Source: Wolfiporia cocos (lineage: Eukaryota; Basidiomycota; Agaricomycetes; Polyporales; Phaeolaceae). From it: 64,000 nucleotides of DNA. Under the pieces are notes generated by a model. It saw nothing but the letters and a program-made list of their open reading frames with translations, ran no database searches and had not been told where the DNA came from. The stretch is from the NCBI GenBank assembly GCA_029448655.1, contig JACCLO010000004.1:4712001-4776000 (forward strand). The letters run 5' to 3'. Below are positions 50,891 to 63,400 of the stretch, piece after piece; position 1 is the first letter of the stretch; the number at the start of each line of letters is the position of its first letter. Position numbers and translations under genes: made by a program.

Positions 50891-53132
50891 ATGTCTGTCC
50901 AGCTCACGCCCCACATCTGCTCGCGCCTGAACGACGTAAATATCAATGAGGAAGTGTACGAGTCCCGCCCGACCGTGCAGTTCCTCTCTTTCAAAAAAGT
51001 TGGCTCTGCGAACTTGGACCGCTACCGCGTAATCGTCTCGGATGGCGAGCACTTCCTGCAGGCGATGCTCGCGACGCAACTCAACTCGTTCATTGATGGG
51101 GGTCACATTACCAAGAACTCTATTGCAATTATCGATAAATTCACTTGCAACCTCGTGCAGGACAAAAGGTGCGCAAAAGAGAGGCAGCTCTGAGGCGCGT
51201 TTTCTGAAGTGGCCGCGCGCGTTTACAGGCTCCTCATCATCCTGAGTCTGGAGGTGGTGAAGAAAGAATCACCGAAGATCGGCAACCCGACCGCTTTTCA
51301 GAATTCCTCTGCGGTCGCCACTGCCGCCACAACACCTCAGGTGCCGTCTCCCGCGCCTGCAGCCTCTGCGTCGACCACACCCGCTGCAGCAGTGGGTCAG
51401 CAGCAGCGCCAGCAGAACCGCGGCGGGCGCACTGCGGCCGTCTACCCCATTGAGAGCCTGAGCCCCTACCAGAACCACTGGACGATCAAGGCACGCGTGC
51501 TGCAAAAGTCGGACGTCAGGCACTGGTCCAACCAGCGTGGCGAGGGCAAGTTGTTCTCGGTCACGCTGATGGACGAGTCGGGCGAGATTAAGGGGACTGC
51601 CTTCAACAATGCCGTGGATGAGCTGTACGACAGGATCCAGGAGGGAAAGGTGTATTTCATCTCGAAGGCAAGGGTCAACCTGGCGAAGAAGAAGTTCTCG
51701 AACATCCAGAACGAGTACGAACTGAGCCTTGACCGTAACACTGAGATAGAAGAGGTGAGTCGAGAGTCTCTCAAATTTCTATTGTACTCATGGTAGTTGG
51801 TAGTGTCTCGATGCCAATGTCCCTACTGTCAAATTCAACTTCGTTGAAATCGGTAAACTAGGTGAACTTGCGAAAGACTCTATATGCGGTATGTATATGC
51901 ATGCATTCAAGCGCATAAAGCTGATCATGTCCAAGATGTCATCGGCATCGTCAGACAGGCTAGTGCTTTGCAGGATTTCACCTCCAAGTTCAGCAAGCAG
52001 GTAAGTCATTGCTCTGATACTACCTGGCAGCATGCAATCTGACTCGCGTACGCAGTCCAAGAAGCGGGAGCTCACGCTTGTCGATCGCTCCGGGTTCTCT
52101 GTCCAGATCACCCTCTGGGGCAAGACAGCAGAGACATTCGAGGCCAGCGACCAGCCTGTTGTGGCCTTCAAGGGCGTCAAAGTCGGAGACTTCGGCGGTA
52201 CGATCACACTCCCGGGTGTTCTAAAGTCTTGCTGATATGCGGGCGTCAGGCCGATCGCTCTCGTGCTACAGCACCAGCACTGTGCTCGTCAACCCAGATA
52301 TCCCGGAGGCGCACATCCTGCGCGGATGGTACGACGCAGGCGGGTCGGACCAGTCCTACCACGCGCACTCGAATGCGGGCCCGCGCACGTCGTACAGCAC
52401 GTTCAACCGCGCAGAGGTCATGCCGCTGCACGAGGTCAAGGAGCGCGAACTCGGCGCGGGCGACCAGGCGGAGACGTTCTTCGCACGTGGGACGATCATG
52501 CACATCAAGGCGGACAATATCGCCTACCCCGCGTGCCGCTCGGAAAATTGCAACAAAAAGGTGTTCGAGGGCGGGGACGGGTGGCGCTGCGAGAAGTGTG
52601 ACAGGAGCTGGGACAAGCCGCAGTATCGGTGCGCCATTTCGCTACCGCTCTATTTTCAGGTCCAAGGGTGATCAGTCGTCTAACGGGTTGTTGCGTAGGT
52701 ATGTAATTCAGATGGCCGTTGCAGATCACTCGGGCCAGGCGTGGCTTTCGGGTTTCAATGACGTTGGAGAGGCGATCTTCGGCAGACCCGCCGACGAGCT
52801 AATCAATATCAGGGTTCGTTTGTGCCTCTCCCTCAACAGACTCGCACAACCGCTGACTCACTTTGAACAGGATAATAACGATTCAGAGTACAACAAGGCC
52901 ATTCAAGGTGGAGTAGGCCAGACGTTCAACTTCTCCTGCAGAGCGCGACAGGACACGTACAACGTGTGTATCAATTGCTCAAAATACTTCGAATGCATTT
53001 GCCTGATCCAATGCGTAATTTTAGGATATGGCGCGCATGCGCTACCAGATCCAGCGCATCATGCCTCTTAACTACCGCGAGGAGGGCAGTTACCTTGCTG
53101 ACTTACTCCTCCGTTCAGACTGGGCTCGGTAA
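50891..53132 (+). CDS. RPA1: Replication protein A large subunit
   Basis: Single-stranded-DNA-binding subunit of RPA, needed for replication, repair and recombination. ATG 50891: [20 protein letters not shown] and [20 protein letters not shown] (DBD-F), then a Pro/Ala/Gln linker. DBD-A reads [62 protein letters not shown] reads [46 protein letters not shown], and [24 protein letters not shown] carries the zinc ribbon ([28 protein letters not shown]), followed by [20 protein letters not shown]. The last exon reads [20 protein letters not shown] and stops at 53130. Introns within DBD-B and DBD-C join in frame. Convergent with TIM54 across 216 bp. Confidence 0.96.
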
Positions 53133-53348
53133 TAGTGCGGCGTCGTCTGGCTGTTCTTTCACTTTGCTTTTGACATCACCATTGCATGGTTGCTCGCGAT
53201 GGCCGATTTGTATTGATGTATCAATAATAGCATTTTCACCGGCCACGGTGCAACATGATGTGATATGCACTTGCAGCCCATTACGAAGCTATAGGCTAGG
53301 TCGGCCGAGGTGGGAATCTACAAGCATTGCGTCTATCCCAGCACGGGT

Positions 53349-54990
53349 TTATGACTGTGTCGAAGAGTCCGTGTTCCCCGTTGACTCAGAGTCAGATGGG
53401 GGGTCCACAAACACCTTGAGCGCGCTCCTGAACCGCTCATCCCACGCAACAGCGTTGTCCGGCCTGATGATCTCCCATCCTTCCTCGTCCGCGCGCCACC
53501 TGAGCTCCTTCTTCATCCTCTCTGCTCTGAGCTCGACCTCGGTCGGCGGCGGGTAGTTCCGCTCGTCCTTCGTCGGCTCGCGGGTGCCCCGCGCGAGCGC
53601 ACGCGCCGTCGCGAGGCGCTCCGACAGCGCCTTGTAGTACGACTCACGGGCCTTCGCGATCTCGGACGCGAACGAGCGCACGGTCGACTTTTTGTACCAT
53701 TCCTCTGCGTCCCGGTCAAAGTCGAGGTCGCTTGGCGCGAGCTCGGCGAAGTGCGGGCGCGCGGGGGACGTGCTGATATCTGTTGCCGCGTCCGTATCCG
53801 CTCCGATCTCTGTGCCTGTCGCCGTGGATGGTGGTGGTGATTGTGACGCTGTTTCGTGCAGCTGTGCAAGCGCCTCTGGGGGCGGCGCGTCGAAAGGACG
53901 CGTCTGACCCACGATCAGACGGTACGCAGCCTCGGCGCCGGAGAGCACCCTTGCGCGCTCGTTGAAGAAGTCCCAAATCATGTATGGGATCTGTGACAGT
54001 CCAATATGATTCACGAAGTGCACGAGCAGCAGGGGCGGCTGAGAAGGGATTGACGCGGGTGGGGCGTTCAACGAGGCAGGTATGGATGAGCCTTCTGAAG
54101 ACGGTGCGCTTGGGGGTTGCGGGGACGGGGCACGGAGGTGAGGAGGGGTGAACACGCTGAATGATTTTGAGGGGGGAAGGCGTGAAGCTGTGGGGATGGG
54201 TTCGCCGTCCACATCTGCACTGTCCGCAGGCGCGTTGACGTCCTGCTCTGGTTCGTCAAAGTGACCGTCCGACTCGAGCACCTGCGACAGTCGCTCCTCC
54301 TTGTCGACCACTCCGAGCCCCTCAGTCCAACCTCTCTTCAGGCCAGCCATGAGCTCCTTGAAGGTCGGCCGGCCCACAATGACTATGCCGCCCTCGAGCT
54401 CGCGACGCCGCTTATCTTCCGGTGAGCTGTTGGGCAGCGGCATAGCCATCACAGGAGGGCTCTCCAGCCCTGAGTCGATCCTCCGCCGTCGTTTGATATC
54501 TTCCGCGACACGGTTCACTAGCTCGCCGTGCCGCTTGCCGTTGATCATCTCATAGTCAACGGCAGCTGCGACGAGTATGGGCTGCACACGCGGTCAACGC
54601 TTAGCCACACACCGAGGAGAGCATACTCCGGACCTTGACGTACTTCCGAAAGTATTTCATGCTACGGTCATACTCCTCGTCCCCGGGCCATTTTGCCCCA
54701 TACACAGTGACCTTGCGCGGGTAGTCCAGGCTGTGAAGGGGCACCTCCGCCAGGTGCTTGACCTTGTCCACATACTCCTGGCGGATCTCTCTGCACTTTC
54801 GTCGGTCATAAATGTAGTACCCAGTTACCGTGGAGGTGACTCCGATGAAGATGAGCCAGTTTCGTGAGGGCAGCTTAGGCCGTTTATCGAGCCATGAAGG
54901 TGGGATACCAGTGTACTGCAGCGCAGCCTTGATGCCAGTAAGTTTTGGATTTGACTCGGGGAAGACACTGTCCCCAGGAAGAGAGCTCAT
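53349..54990 (-). CDS. TIM54: Mitochondrial inner-membrane translocase subunit Tim54
   Basis: Component of the TIM22 carrier translocase. ATG 54990: MSSLPGDSVFPESNPKLTG, IKAALQYTGIPPSWLDKRPK, LPSRNWLIFIGVTSTVTGYY (single membrane segment), IYDRRKCREIRQEYVDKVKH, LDYPRKVTVYGAKWPGDEEY. An intron of about 55-60 nt near 54580 joins to PILVAAAVDYEMINGKRHGE. The long second exon includes a Pro/Ser/Asp-rich insert, LLLVHFVNHIGLSQIPYMIW, DFFNERARVLSGAEAAYRLI, DAEEWYKKSTVRSFASEIAK and a C-terminal RMKKELRWRADEEGWEIIRP. The stop is at 53349. Tim54 is fungal-specific, supporting the assignment of the organism. Divergent from PRP45 with 372 bp between ATGs. Confidence 0.92.
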
Positions 54991-55362
54991 CGCCAGCGGA
55001 GGCGGCGAAACTGCGAGCAATATTCGACGGGAAATATTAGAGGGGACTCCGATCCGAAATTGCGATCTGGTACAAATGTTTGCACTGCGCTTATCATTTA
55101 TGCATAGATTTTCCCAAAACAATCACGATATCGTCGTCAGGGATTGTTTTGGAGCAGAACTCGATAATTATCGGATAGGAGAAAGAAAATTCTTGTCGTC
55201 TTTTGCGACGTGCATTGGTGTCGAAAACGGATCGAATTTGGACCAGAGTTGTCCTTATTTGGAAGAATGTATCGGCGCACGTGCTTTCACGAGCCACCGC
55301 CAAGAGACGCCGGTGGTCCTCCTTACACACCGGACAGTGATCATACACGCAGCTGCTAGAAC
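54991..55362. promoter_or_regulatory. Shared divergent promoter region of TIM54 and PRP45
   Basis: 372 bp separate the two ATGs of this head-to-head pair. No strong TATA box is seen. The region must hold both 5' UTRs and promoters. Short AT-rich runs lie around 55015-55060 and 55125-55200. Confidence 0.5.
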
Positions 55363-57272
55363 ATGGCTGCTCTCGCCTCGCTTTTGCCAAAGCCTATCTT
55401 TGCCCCCTCCGTTTCTGATGATGAGGATGACGTGCAAGTGGCGCCAGCAGCAGCACCTTCGCAGGCGGTCGTAGTTCGACCTGTGGTACCGCCTTATGGA
55501 CAGCGGCGCGGCTGGAAACCCACCTCGCCAGACGATTTCGGTGAGCATCCTGCCAATGTACAACATATACGTAGTCTAACACAGCACAAGGGGATGGTGG
55601 TGCATACCCTGAGTGCCATGTCGCGCAGTATCCACTGGACATGGGGAAGAAGAAGGCGTCCTCAGGAAACACCCTCGCTCTCCAGGTCGACGCCGAAGGC
55701 AACGTCCGCTACGATGCCATCGCGCAGCAGGGCCAGCGGCCGGGAAAGATTGTCCAATCTCAGTTCAAAGACCTCGTTCCGCTCTTGCACCGGAAAGACC
55801 TGGACGACTCGGCGCGGACGATGGAGCGGCCATCGGATGAGGAGGTGCAGGCGACGGCAGATAAGACCCGTGCTGCGCTCGAGAAGCTGGTGAACGGGAA
55901 GATCAAGGCCGCGCAACCCAAGAACGTCCCAGATAGCCAGGCGAAGACGTCGTTCATCCGGTATACCCCCGGCCAGCAGAATGGCTCGGACGGGTTGAAG
56001 CAGCGCATCATCAAAATGACGGAGGTCGTCGAGGACCCGCTCGAGCCACCGCGCTTTAAGCACAAGAAGATCCCGCGAGGTCCGCCGAGTCCTCCGCCAC
56101 CAGTGCTCAGGAGTCCGCCTCGAAAGGCGACTGCACAGGAGCAGAAGGAGTGGATGATCCCACCTTGTATCTCGAATTGGAAGAACAACAAAGGTTACAC
56201 CATCCCGCTTGATAAACGTCTTGCTGCAGATGGACGCGGCTTGCAGGATGTGAGTTACATCAACACCACAACATAGCGCAGGGCTGAAGTGCTATCCTCC
56301 AGGTCCACATCAACGACAACTTTGCCAAATTCTCAGAGGCACTCTTCATCGCCGACAGACATGCCCGCGAGGAAGTTCGGCAGCGTGCGCTCATGCAGCA
56401 AAAGCTGGCTGAGAAGGAGAAGGCGCAGAAGGAGGAGAACCTGCGCATGCTCGCGCAACGTGCACGCGAGGAGCGTGCCGGCATTCCTTCACGCGTCACC
56501 GACAACAAACCCACTGCGGAGCGCACCGCGGCGATGCAGTCCTCACTCGGCGCGTACGGAAGCGGGAGCGAGAGCGAGAACGGCTCGGGCGACGAGGGCG
56601 AGAGCGAGGACGAGGAGTCGGCGCGTCTGCGCGACCAGATGCGGCAAGAGAAGCGGCGCGAGCGCGAGCGCGAGATGCGTATGAGCAACATGGGGCAGGA
56701 GCAACGCGCCAAGATGCTCGCACGCCAGCAAAACCGCGACATCTCGGAAAAGATCGCGCTTGGCCTCGCGAAGCCAACGATGTCGAAGGAGAGCATGCTT
56801 GACTCTCGCTTGTTCAACCAGGAATCGCTCTCGGGCTCGTTCGCGGACGACGAAGCGTACAACCTGTACGATCGCCCGCTGTTCCATGGCTCAACGGCTG
56901 CTGCTGCCATCTACAAGGCTCGTGGAAACATCACCGAGGGCAACCAGGACTCGTTTGGGGAGGGTACGGAGGAGGGTATTGGCAAGGCGCTGGACAACGA
57001 CAGGTTCGGTCTTGGTCAAGCCAAAATCGGATTCGAGGGCGCCAAGGACCAGGAGGTCAGAGAAGGACCAGTGCAGTTCGAGAAAGATACTGGAGATGTT
57101 TTTGGTCTGGACAAATTCCTAGACGAGGCGAAGAGTGGAAAGAAGCGGGGCTTGGATACAGAAGTGTATGTGTCTTTGTCGCTGCAGGTCTTCTGTGCTA
57201 ACGATAATCTACTGCAGTGGTTCTTCTCGCAAGCGACAACAGCTGGACAAAGCGTCAGAGCGTGATTCTTGA
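55363..57272 (+). CDS. PRP45: SNW-domain splicing factor Prp45/SKIP
   Basis: Essential spliceosome (NTC-related) protein also linked to transcription. ATG 55363: MAALASLLPKPIFAPSVSDD, VVVRPVVPPYGQRRGWKPTS. After an intron, YPLDMGKKKASSGNTLALQV, and GQRPGKIVQSQFKDLVPLLH, TSFIRYTPGQQNG, IIKMTEVVEDPLEPPRFKHK, then the SNW signature ISNWKNNKGYTIPLDKRLAA and ADGRGLQDVHINDNFAKFSE, EALFIADRHAREEVRQRALM. A highly charged coiled region (RMLAQRAREERAGIP) and DVFGLDKFLDEAKSGKKRG follow. The last intron (about 57168-57217) joins to VGSSRKRQQLDKASERDS, which stops at 57270. Intact, with the expected family order. Convergent with MER3 across 150 bp. Confidence 0.96.
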
Positions 57273-57422
57273 CATGCTCGTTCATTTCTTGTCCCCCATG
57301 CTAGTGTAGATTGTCCACTTCTGTTATAGTACTGTATTCATCATTCATGTACCGGAACGTTCATATGCATTGTCATTGCTGAGGGCAGAAGAAAGGTCCA
57401 CAAGAAGTCCACAAGTACACCA

Positions 57423-60400
57423 TCATAATTCGTCGACAATTTCCACCAGGCCGCTCTTCAAGAATGCCTCAAACTCGTCTATGTCGCTTTGGTACGGATT
57501 TATCGGAATATCCTCCTGCTCGTCTTTCTGCGTGTGCCACGCCGTGATCGCCATATTGTCCTCCTTCGCAGTGCCACCTACCAACTCCCTCGACTCCGAC
57601 TGAGGCAAGACTGGGGCATCGTGATCTTCGCGTGAAACGAGTGTTGAAGATGATGCCATTGCGGAGGAATCGTCCACGATCTCGAATATATTCGGATCGA
57701 AGGTGAATAATTCATCCTCGAACTTTGACGCAGCGTTGTCTTGCTTAAGGTCCTGGTCGTTCTTCTCGTCTTCGTCCGGGAAGTCGGGGTAGAACAGAGG
57801 TTCATCTGGCTCAACTTTGCTGTGGCCGCCGCGCTATTAACAGTGAAGATTAGGGTGTATTAGCAGCCGACTCCACAATCCGACCTACCTTGGTTTGCAA
57901 ATAAGACGGCGAAGGCATCTTGAACGGGCTGTTTCCGACTTGGAGCATTCGAGCACGCTTTAACGGTGGGGAGGGCCCAGTGGGAGGATATCTTCGCTTT
58001 TGGGCAGTGTACGATGGACTGCTCCATGCGGGAATTATAGGAGAGCTTGCACAGTTTAAAGGGGTAGCAGGTCGAAAGCTCGAAGTCTGAGTTAGATTCT
58101 GGAGGTCATGCTCAGACAAGTTCTGGATGAGAGCGTCAAAAGACGAATTCGCATAGTATGTCTCAGAGCAGTTAGACGGCGATCGGCCTCGCTTAGCGGC
58201 TCCAAAAGAATCGAGCAAGTCTTGGGGATCAGGCATGTCGTCATCAGAGTCGATACTAATAGCGCCGTCATCAGAGTCAATACTAATAGCGTCGTCATCA
58301 AGTTTCTTATGCGAGGAGCCAGATTTGGCAGAATGAGACGTTGGCTTGGTGGATAATTTGCTCTTCAAATCAGAGTCGAGTTTCAGTCGTTGCCCAGAGG
58401 GAAGCTTGAGGCTCTCCATGACATTGGTTTGACCGTGGAGAGTCTCCAATTGCTTGAGGCGAGCATCCGGTTTGTCACATGGCTTGGTCTTCGGTTTGGG
58501 CCTGGTTGTCGGCTTGGTCCTTGCCACTTCGCTATATCGAACAATGTTGCCTGTGCGGTTTGGCTCGGCCTCGGCGCATATGGCCTCCACGCGTTTCTTA
58601 GACATTGCGGGAGGCTTATCGAGGCCATCACGACAGCTACGAACGGAGTGAGACACAACAGTGACTGAGGATGACAGACGCACCATGAATGTTTGCACTT
58701 CGTCTTCTCCTTGCATGTGTGATTGCACCTACAGTTCTATAAGCAAGCGGCAACAAAACCAGCGCGATGTTATACTCGAATTTCCCGTTAGAAAGCCGCT
58801 TTGAGCCGAGCTTTGCACCAGAGGGTATCATGAACGTCTCTGTGTGCCGCTGCGGCGCTTTAATATACTGTCGGTGCGGAGTCACAGCGGTGTCGCTCTT
58901 GATCGGCTTGTCAACCGCATCTGAAAACGCACATCGTCGACTATGCATCATCGAGTCTATTCAGATGCTTACCAGAAATGTCCGGCTGGGAAATAGCCAC
59001 GGGCGTATCGTCATCATCGTTTGTCATATCCCAGTATCTGGGATCTTCCACAACGCCTTCCAGCATCAGTTCCTACAAAACGGTGAGTCGCCCGAAGGAT
59101 TAGAGGGCATCGGGACATAAAACCATTTTCGTCTGAGGTCGCGTGTTCATAATGGGATAATGCCGCGCATCAATACTGGGCTTGTATGTGCTCGAGACTG
59201 TGACACCGGCGAGACTCTCCTGCATTGAAGCAGTCAGAGTTGCTCAATGCCTGTCACAGATGCACCTACAGAGCTAATGTAGACCACGACAGACTGGCTA
59301 GGCTTCTCAAGTTTGATAGTGAGGGTGAAAGACTTCGGTTCTATCAGCAGCTTGGTGCTGGTGACGATATTAGTTAAATGCAGGATGAGGACTATGTATC
59401 TTACGGTACGCGACGGAAATCAACAAAATCGAGATCCGAAGTCAACGCTAACACTGTCGTCATATCTGCAAATCTATTCTTGACTGTATTCGGCTTCGAA
59501 CGAGACTCGGTCTCGACTGCCAAGCCACATTCAATTGACAGATCAACTTCCACCCCTTTATGAGTGGAGACGTGCTCTTCCGCTGTGATTCTGAGAACAT
59601 ATTGAGGAAATTGTTGCAGCGCTGCCAATACCTCGTGTCCGAACGGCGGGCGTCGGTTCAGCAGCTAGACGAAGGTGTAAGTAACGACATTGCGGCCAAA
59701 TGCAAATGGTTCGCACCGCTTCAATCCTCAGGGGACTTTGCTTCCGGAGAGCCTCTATTGTCGATATACCATTCTCAGCGAGCACCTGTTGCCTCGTCGG
59801 TCCCTATAGCCGCGTACAGTCCGAATGCCTTACCTTCAACCTACGTCAACCGTGCGCTTTAGTCTTAATCTTGCCGTAATAAGCGTATACGTACGATTTC
59901 TCGCCAATATGCTCCACTTGGCGCAACACGACATGGCGATCTTCCCATGCCTTCGCGGTCACACAACGTAACCTGCGCAGGCAAAATGGTCATCTACAGC
60001 CATAAAGTGAAAAAGGAAAACCGGACACTTCGAGGCTACTTTTCAGGAGCGCGCCAGCTTTCTTGACAATTGCGACCTCGACAACAGCTTAGGATTGTGT
60101 CAAACGTGAGGTCTGTCCGAGAATACGGAGGTGCCTACCTTTGGCAATACGCGAGACGTGGCGAAATATCAAGTTTGCCTCCGCGTATGGGTTGTTATCA
60201 CCACTCTTGAGTTCGGGTCCATGGAGATTGACGCTACCCAGAATTGCCTATGTCATGGTATAAACTCATACTGCGCAATTCAGTAGAACACATATCGAAT
60301 CTCGCCTGGAGCAACAAGAAGACTTTATCGGCAGACTTCTCCACTCTCTTGAGCTGAAAGCGTATGTCATTATGACGTCGCAACTTATTGAACGCCTATG

Positions 60401-63400
60401 AGTGGTTGTGAGTGCACAAAGCACTGGCCAGTGCGCAATTTCATACCTGTTTCTCTCCTCCACGTATCTTGATATCTGAGAATCTGCGGCAACAGAAGTA
60501 TGTAAGATCAAGCCACGCAGAAGTAAGCAGATCAGTACTCGTCGGCACTGGATAGCAACTCCAACTGCCAAACCGATTAATGACGATATTGCGCGATACA
60601 AATACACTCACGATCTCCCGGACAGATGCTCGTTCGGGTAGTTTCAAGATCAAGCTCATCTGGCAGAGCTCAGTATCATAGCGCGTAAGTCTTGAGCCAG
60701 CATACCGTTGATTGTCGTATATAGAACTGAAGCAGCGCAGGCTGTCTTTAGCTATAACACAGGCAAGACAAAACGCGATTACATGCCTTGCTCATGATGT
60801 CGCCGTACTCCGTAGAAGACAGCGTGCCTACAATATCGTCGGAGAAGCTGACCAGCTCCGTCTCCTGCAGCTTTCGGACGCTCTGCGTCACCATTTCATT
60901 AATCCTGTCTTGCCACGTCTGGTTGTTATCCTTCCCAATCGCGTAATAATTCGGATTCTTCTGGATTCTGCGGAACATAAACGAGTTTTGCAGCCATGCC
61001 TTTGCGGAGTCAAGATCGGTTATCGTGCCCAGGCCCACTTCAGAATTGATGTGCTCTGATAGGTTCAGATGCAGGCAACTTTCGAGAACCGTACGACCCT
61101 GCACGAGTGCGTTGTACTTCGCCTCAAGTTCAGTCTCGCACAATATGACAGCAACGCCTTCTTTGTCTGTGAAGGCAATTATTGATGTGAGGAATGCCGT
61201 AAAATCTGGCTCGAATCCGACGGCACGAACCGAACTGCGGACGGCCCTGTTTCGTGGACAAACCAAGCGTATGTGATTGACACATCAAGACCGCAGAGCG
61301 TAAATACGCACAGCACGTCCCATCATTTGCATTATGTCTAAGTCGGAGTACTCTTGCGTGGTGTTGTTTTGAAATATCTTGACCCCCTTGATGATTACCG
61401 TATGCGCAGCTAACAACAATATGGTCATAACGTCAGCGGAAATCAGTGTAACAGGAATGTGTGTAGTGCGTACGTAAATTCACACCGACTGCCAACGTCT
61501 AGTTGACGAACATGCCCATCAGTCCGGAGCTAGGAAGTACGTCTGAAGGTCCTACCGATGTAGCAAAAATGATTCGGAGCACCTTTTTGATGTACAAGTC
61601 CTCTATGGTACGTCTGTCGTCCATATTCATGCCCGCATGATGAACTCCAATACCACATGCAGCCAATTCTGCAGAGTGAGGGCGTGTTCAGCGTTTGTCG
61701 GTAAACAGTCTTAGGTATCCTTACTCTCGAGTTCTTGATCTCGAAAGGTTTGATCGATCCTTGTACAATTGTCATCAAGCAATCTCTCTCACAATAATAC
61801 TGGACTGCTACCTTGCGGGACGTGTCCAGGGCAATGCTTGTTGCTTTCCCGAAGCTTCTTCGTATTCCTTCATGATTTGCTTCGCCGATGACAAGACACC
61901 TGCACGCTCAGAGTTTGCAACGCGATGGTAAACTACTAGCCGATGCTTGGCGTACCTTTGCGGGTGGAACAGAATACTAGCATCGGCTTGTTGACTGAAT
62001 GCTGCAGCAAAATTTCATATAGACGATAGTCAAGCGTTTTCTGATACTGGAAATCGTTGTGATCTCTCTTCTTGGGTATACCATATACGAATTTGGACAA
62101 CTTGCAAGGGCGGTAATCTTCGCCGAACTGTCACGACACCGAGCAGGTGAGTGTCTGACTGAGCAAGTCAGCCTGATGTGTGAGCATGTACCTGCATCAC
62201 GGTCGCAGATCCATCCGGCGTCCCATCCCCTAACCAGCTGGCCACATCGTCTATGTTGGGAACAGTGGCAGACACCACAATGAAGCGCACGGAGGAACCA
62301 CGAGTCTTCATTCGTGAGAGGATCACCTCAAGCGTACTCCCACGAGATTCGTTGAGTATATGCACCTTCGGGGAGAATGAAGGAGCTCGGTGATCCCATG
62401 GCGCGCAAGAATGGGGTAGGAACACCCACTTCATCTACCATGAAGAGCTGGACCTGTGAGAGAATGTGTCTATGATCACGCCTGCGATTTGTATGGGTGA
62501 GGATGTTCACTCCCCGTTCATCAGGAAGCGAGGCACCTACCAATTTCGGGTCAAGCTGTCCCATTTCTCTCCCTATGGGACGGAGATAATATGTGGCTGT
62601 TCTGGAACAAGTAACTAATAGGATAAGCCCACCGTAGTGATACTGGAAGCATCATATTCCGAGCGTTCATTTCAGCAAGATACGGCGCACGCGATGGTTA
62701 CAACAGATCACGCACATTACTGAGGCATCCCGCGCAGGTCCCCAAGCGCTTTTGCCGAATTGCACGGTGTCCCCCGTTAATTCGCAGCCTATACGATAAC
62801 ACGACCAAGTAAAGCCCTTTGCCATGTCATTGTATGACGCATGAACGCGCTTACAATTGATCCCAAGGGGCTGGAACTTTGCGGTCCAATCTCTGCATTT
62901 TTCTGAACAAAGCGCCTGTAGCCAGAGTAGCGGTCAGATACACCGGGCGCGGTCCGTGATACGAAGAGCAATATTCGCACCTTCGTCGGCGCCACATAGA
63001 TACATTTAGGCTTGCTGTTCCCACCTGCGTGCGTGAGCATCCTGATGATAGCCAGTTCGAACAGTACAGTCTTCCCGCTTCCAGTCGGGGCTTTGCAACG
63101 GCTCCGCGTGAGATCGATGATCTCACAGGACGAGCACACGCACCACTTATGACCTAGCGAAGCGAAAACGTAATAAGCCTAATTGTAGATCAATCAACTG
63201 AGACGGGCCTTATACCATATTCTCATCGGTGTGCATCACCTAATGAAAGCGACATGATTGGTCAGAGGAATAAGTCCTGGAAGCGTGCGCTCACCGTATC
63301 GTAGCACGCCGACTGTACGGCGTTGAAGACTCCGAACTTGAACATTCCGCGGTACATGTCAGCTGCGACGGGGTTTCGCGAAAAAGGTGAATATATGCGT

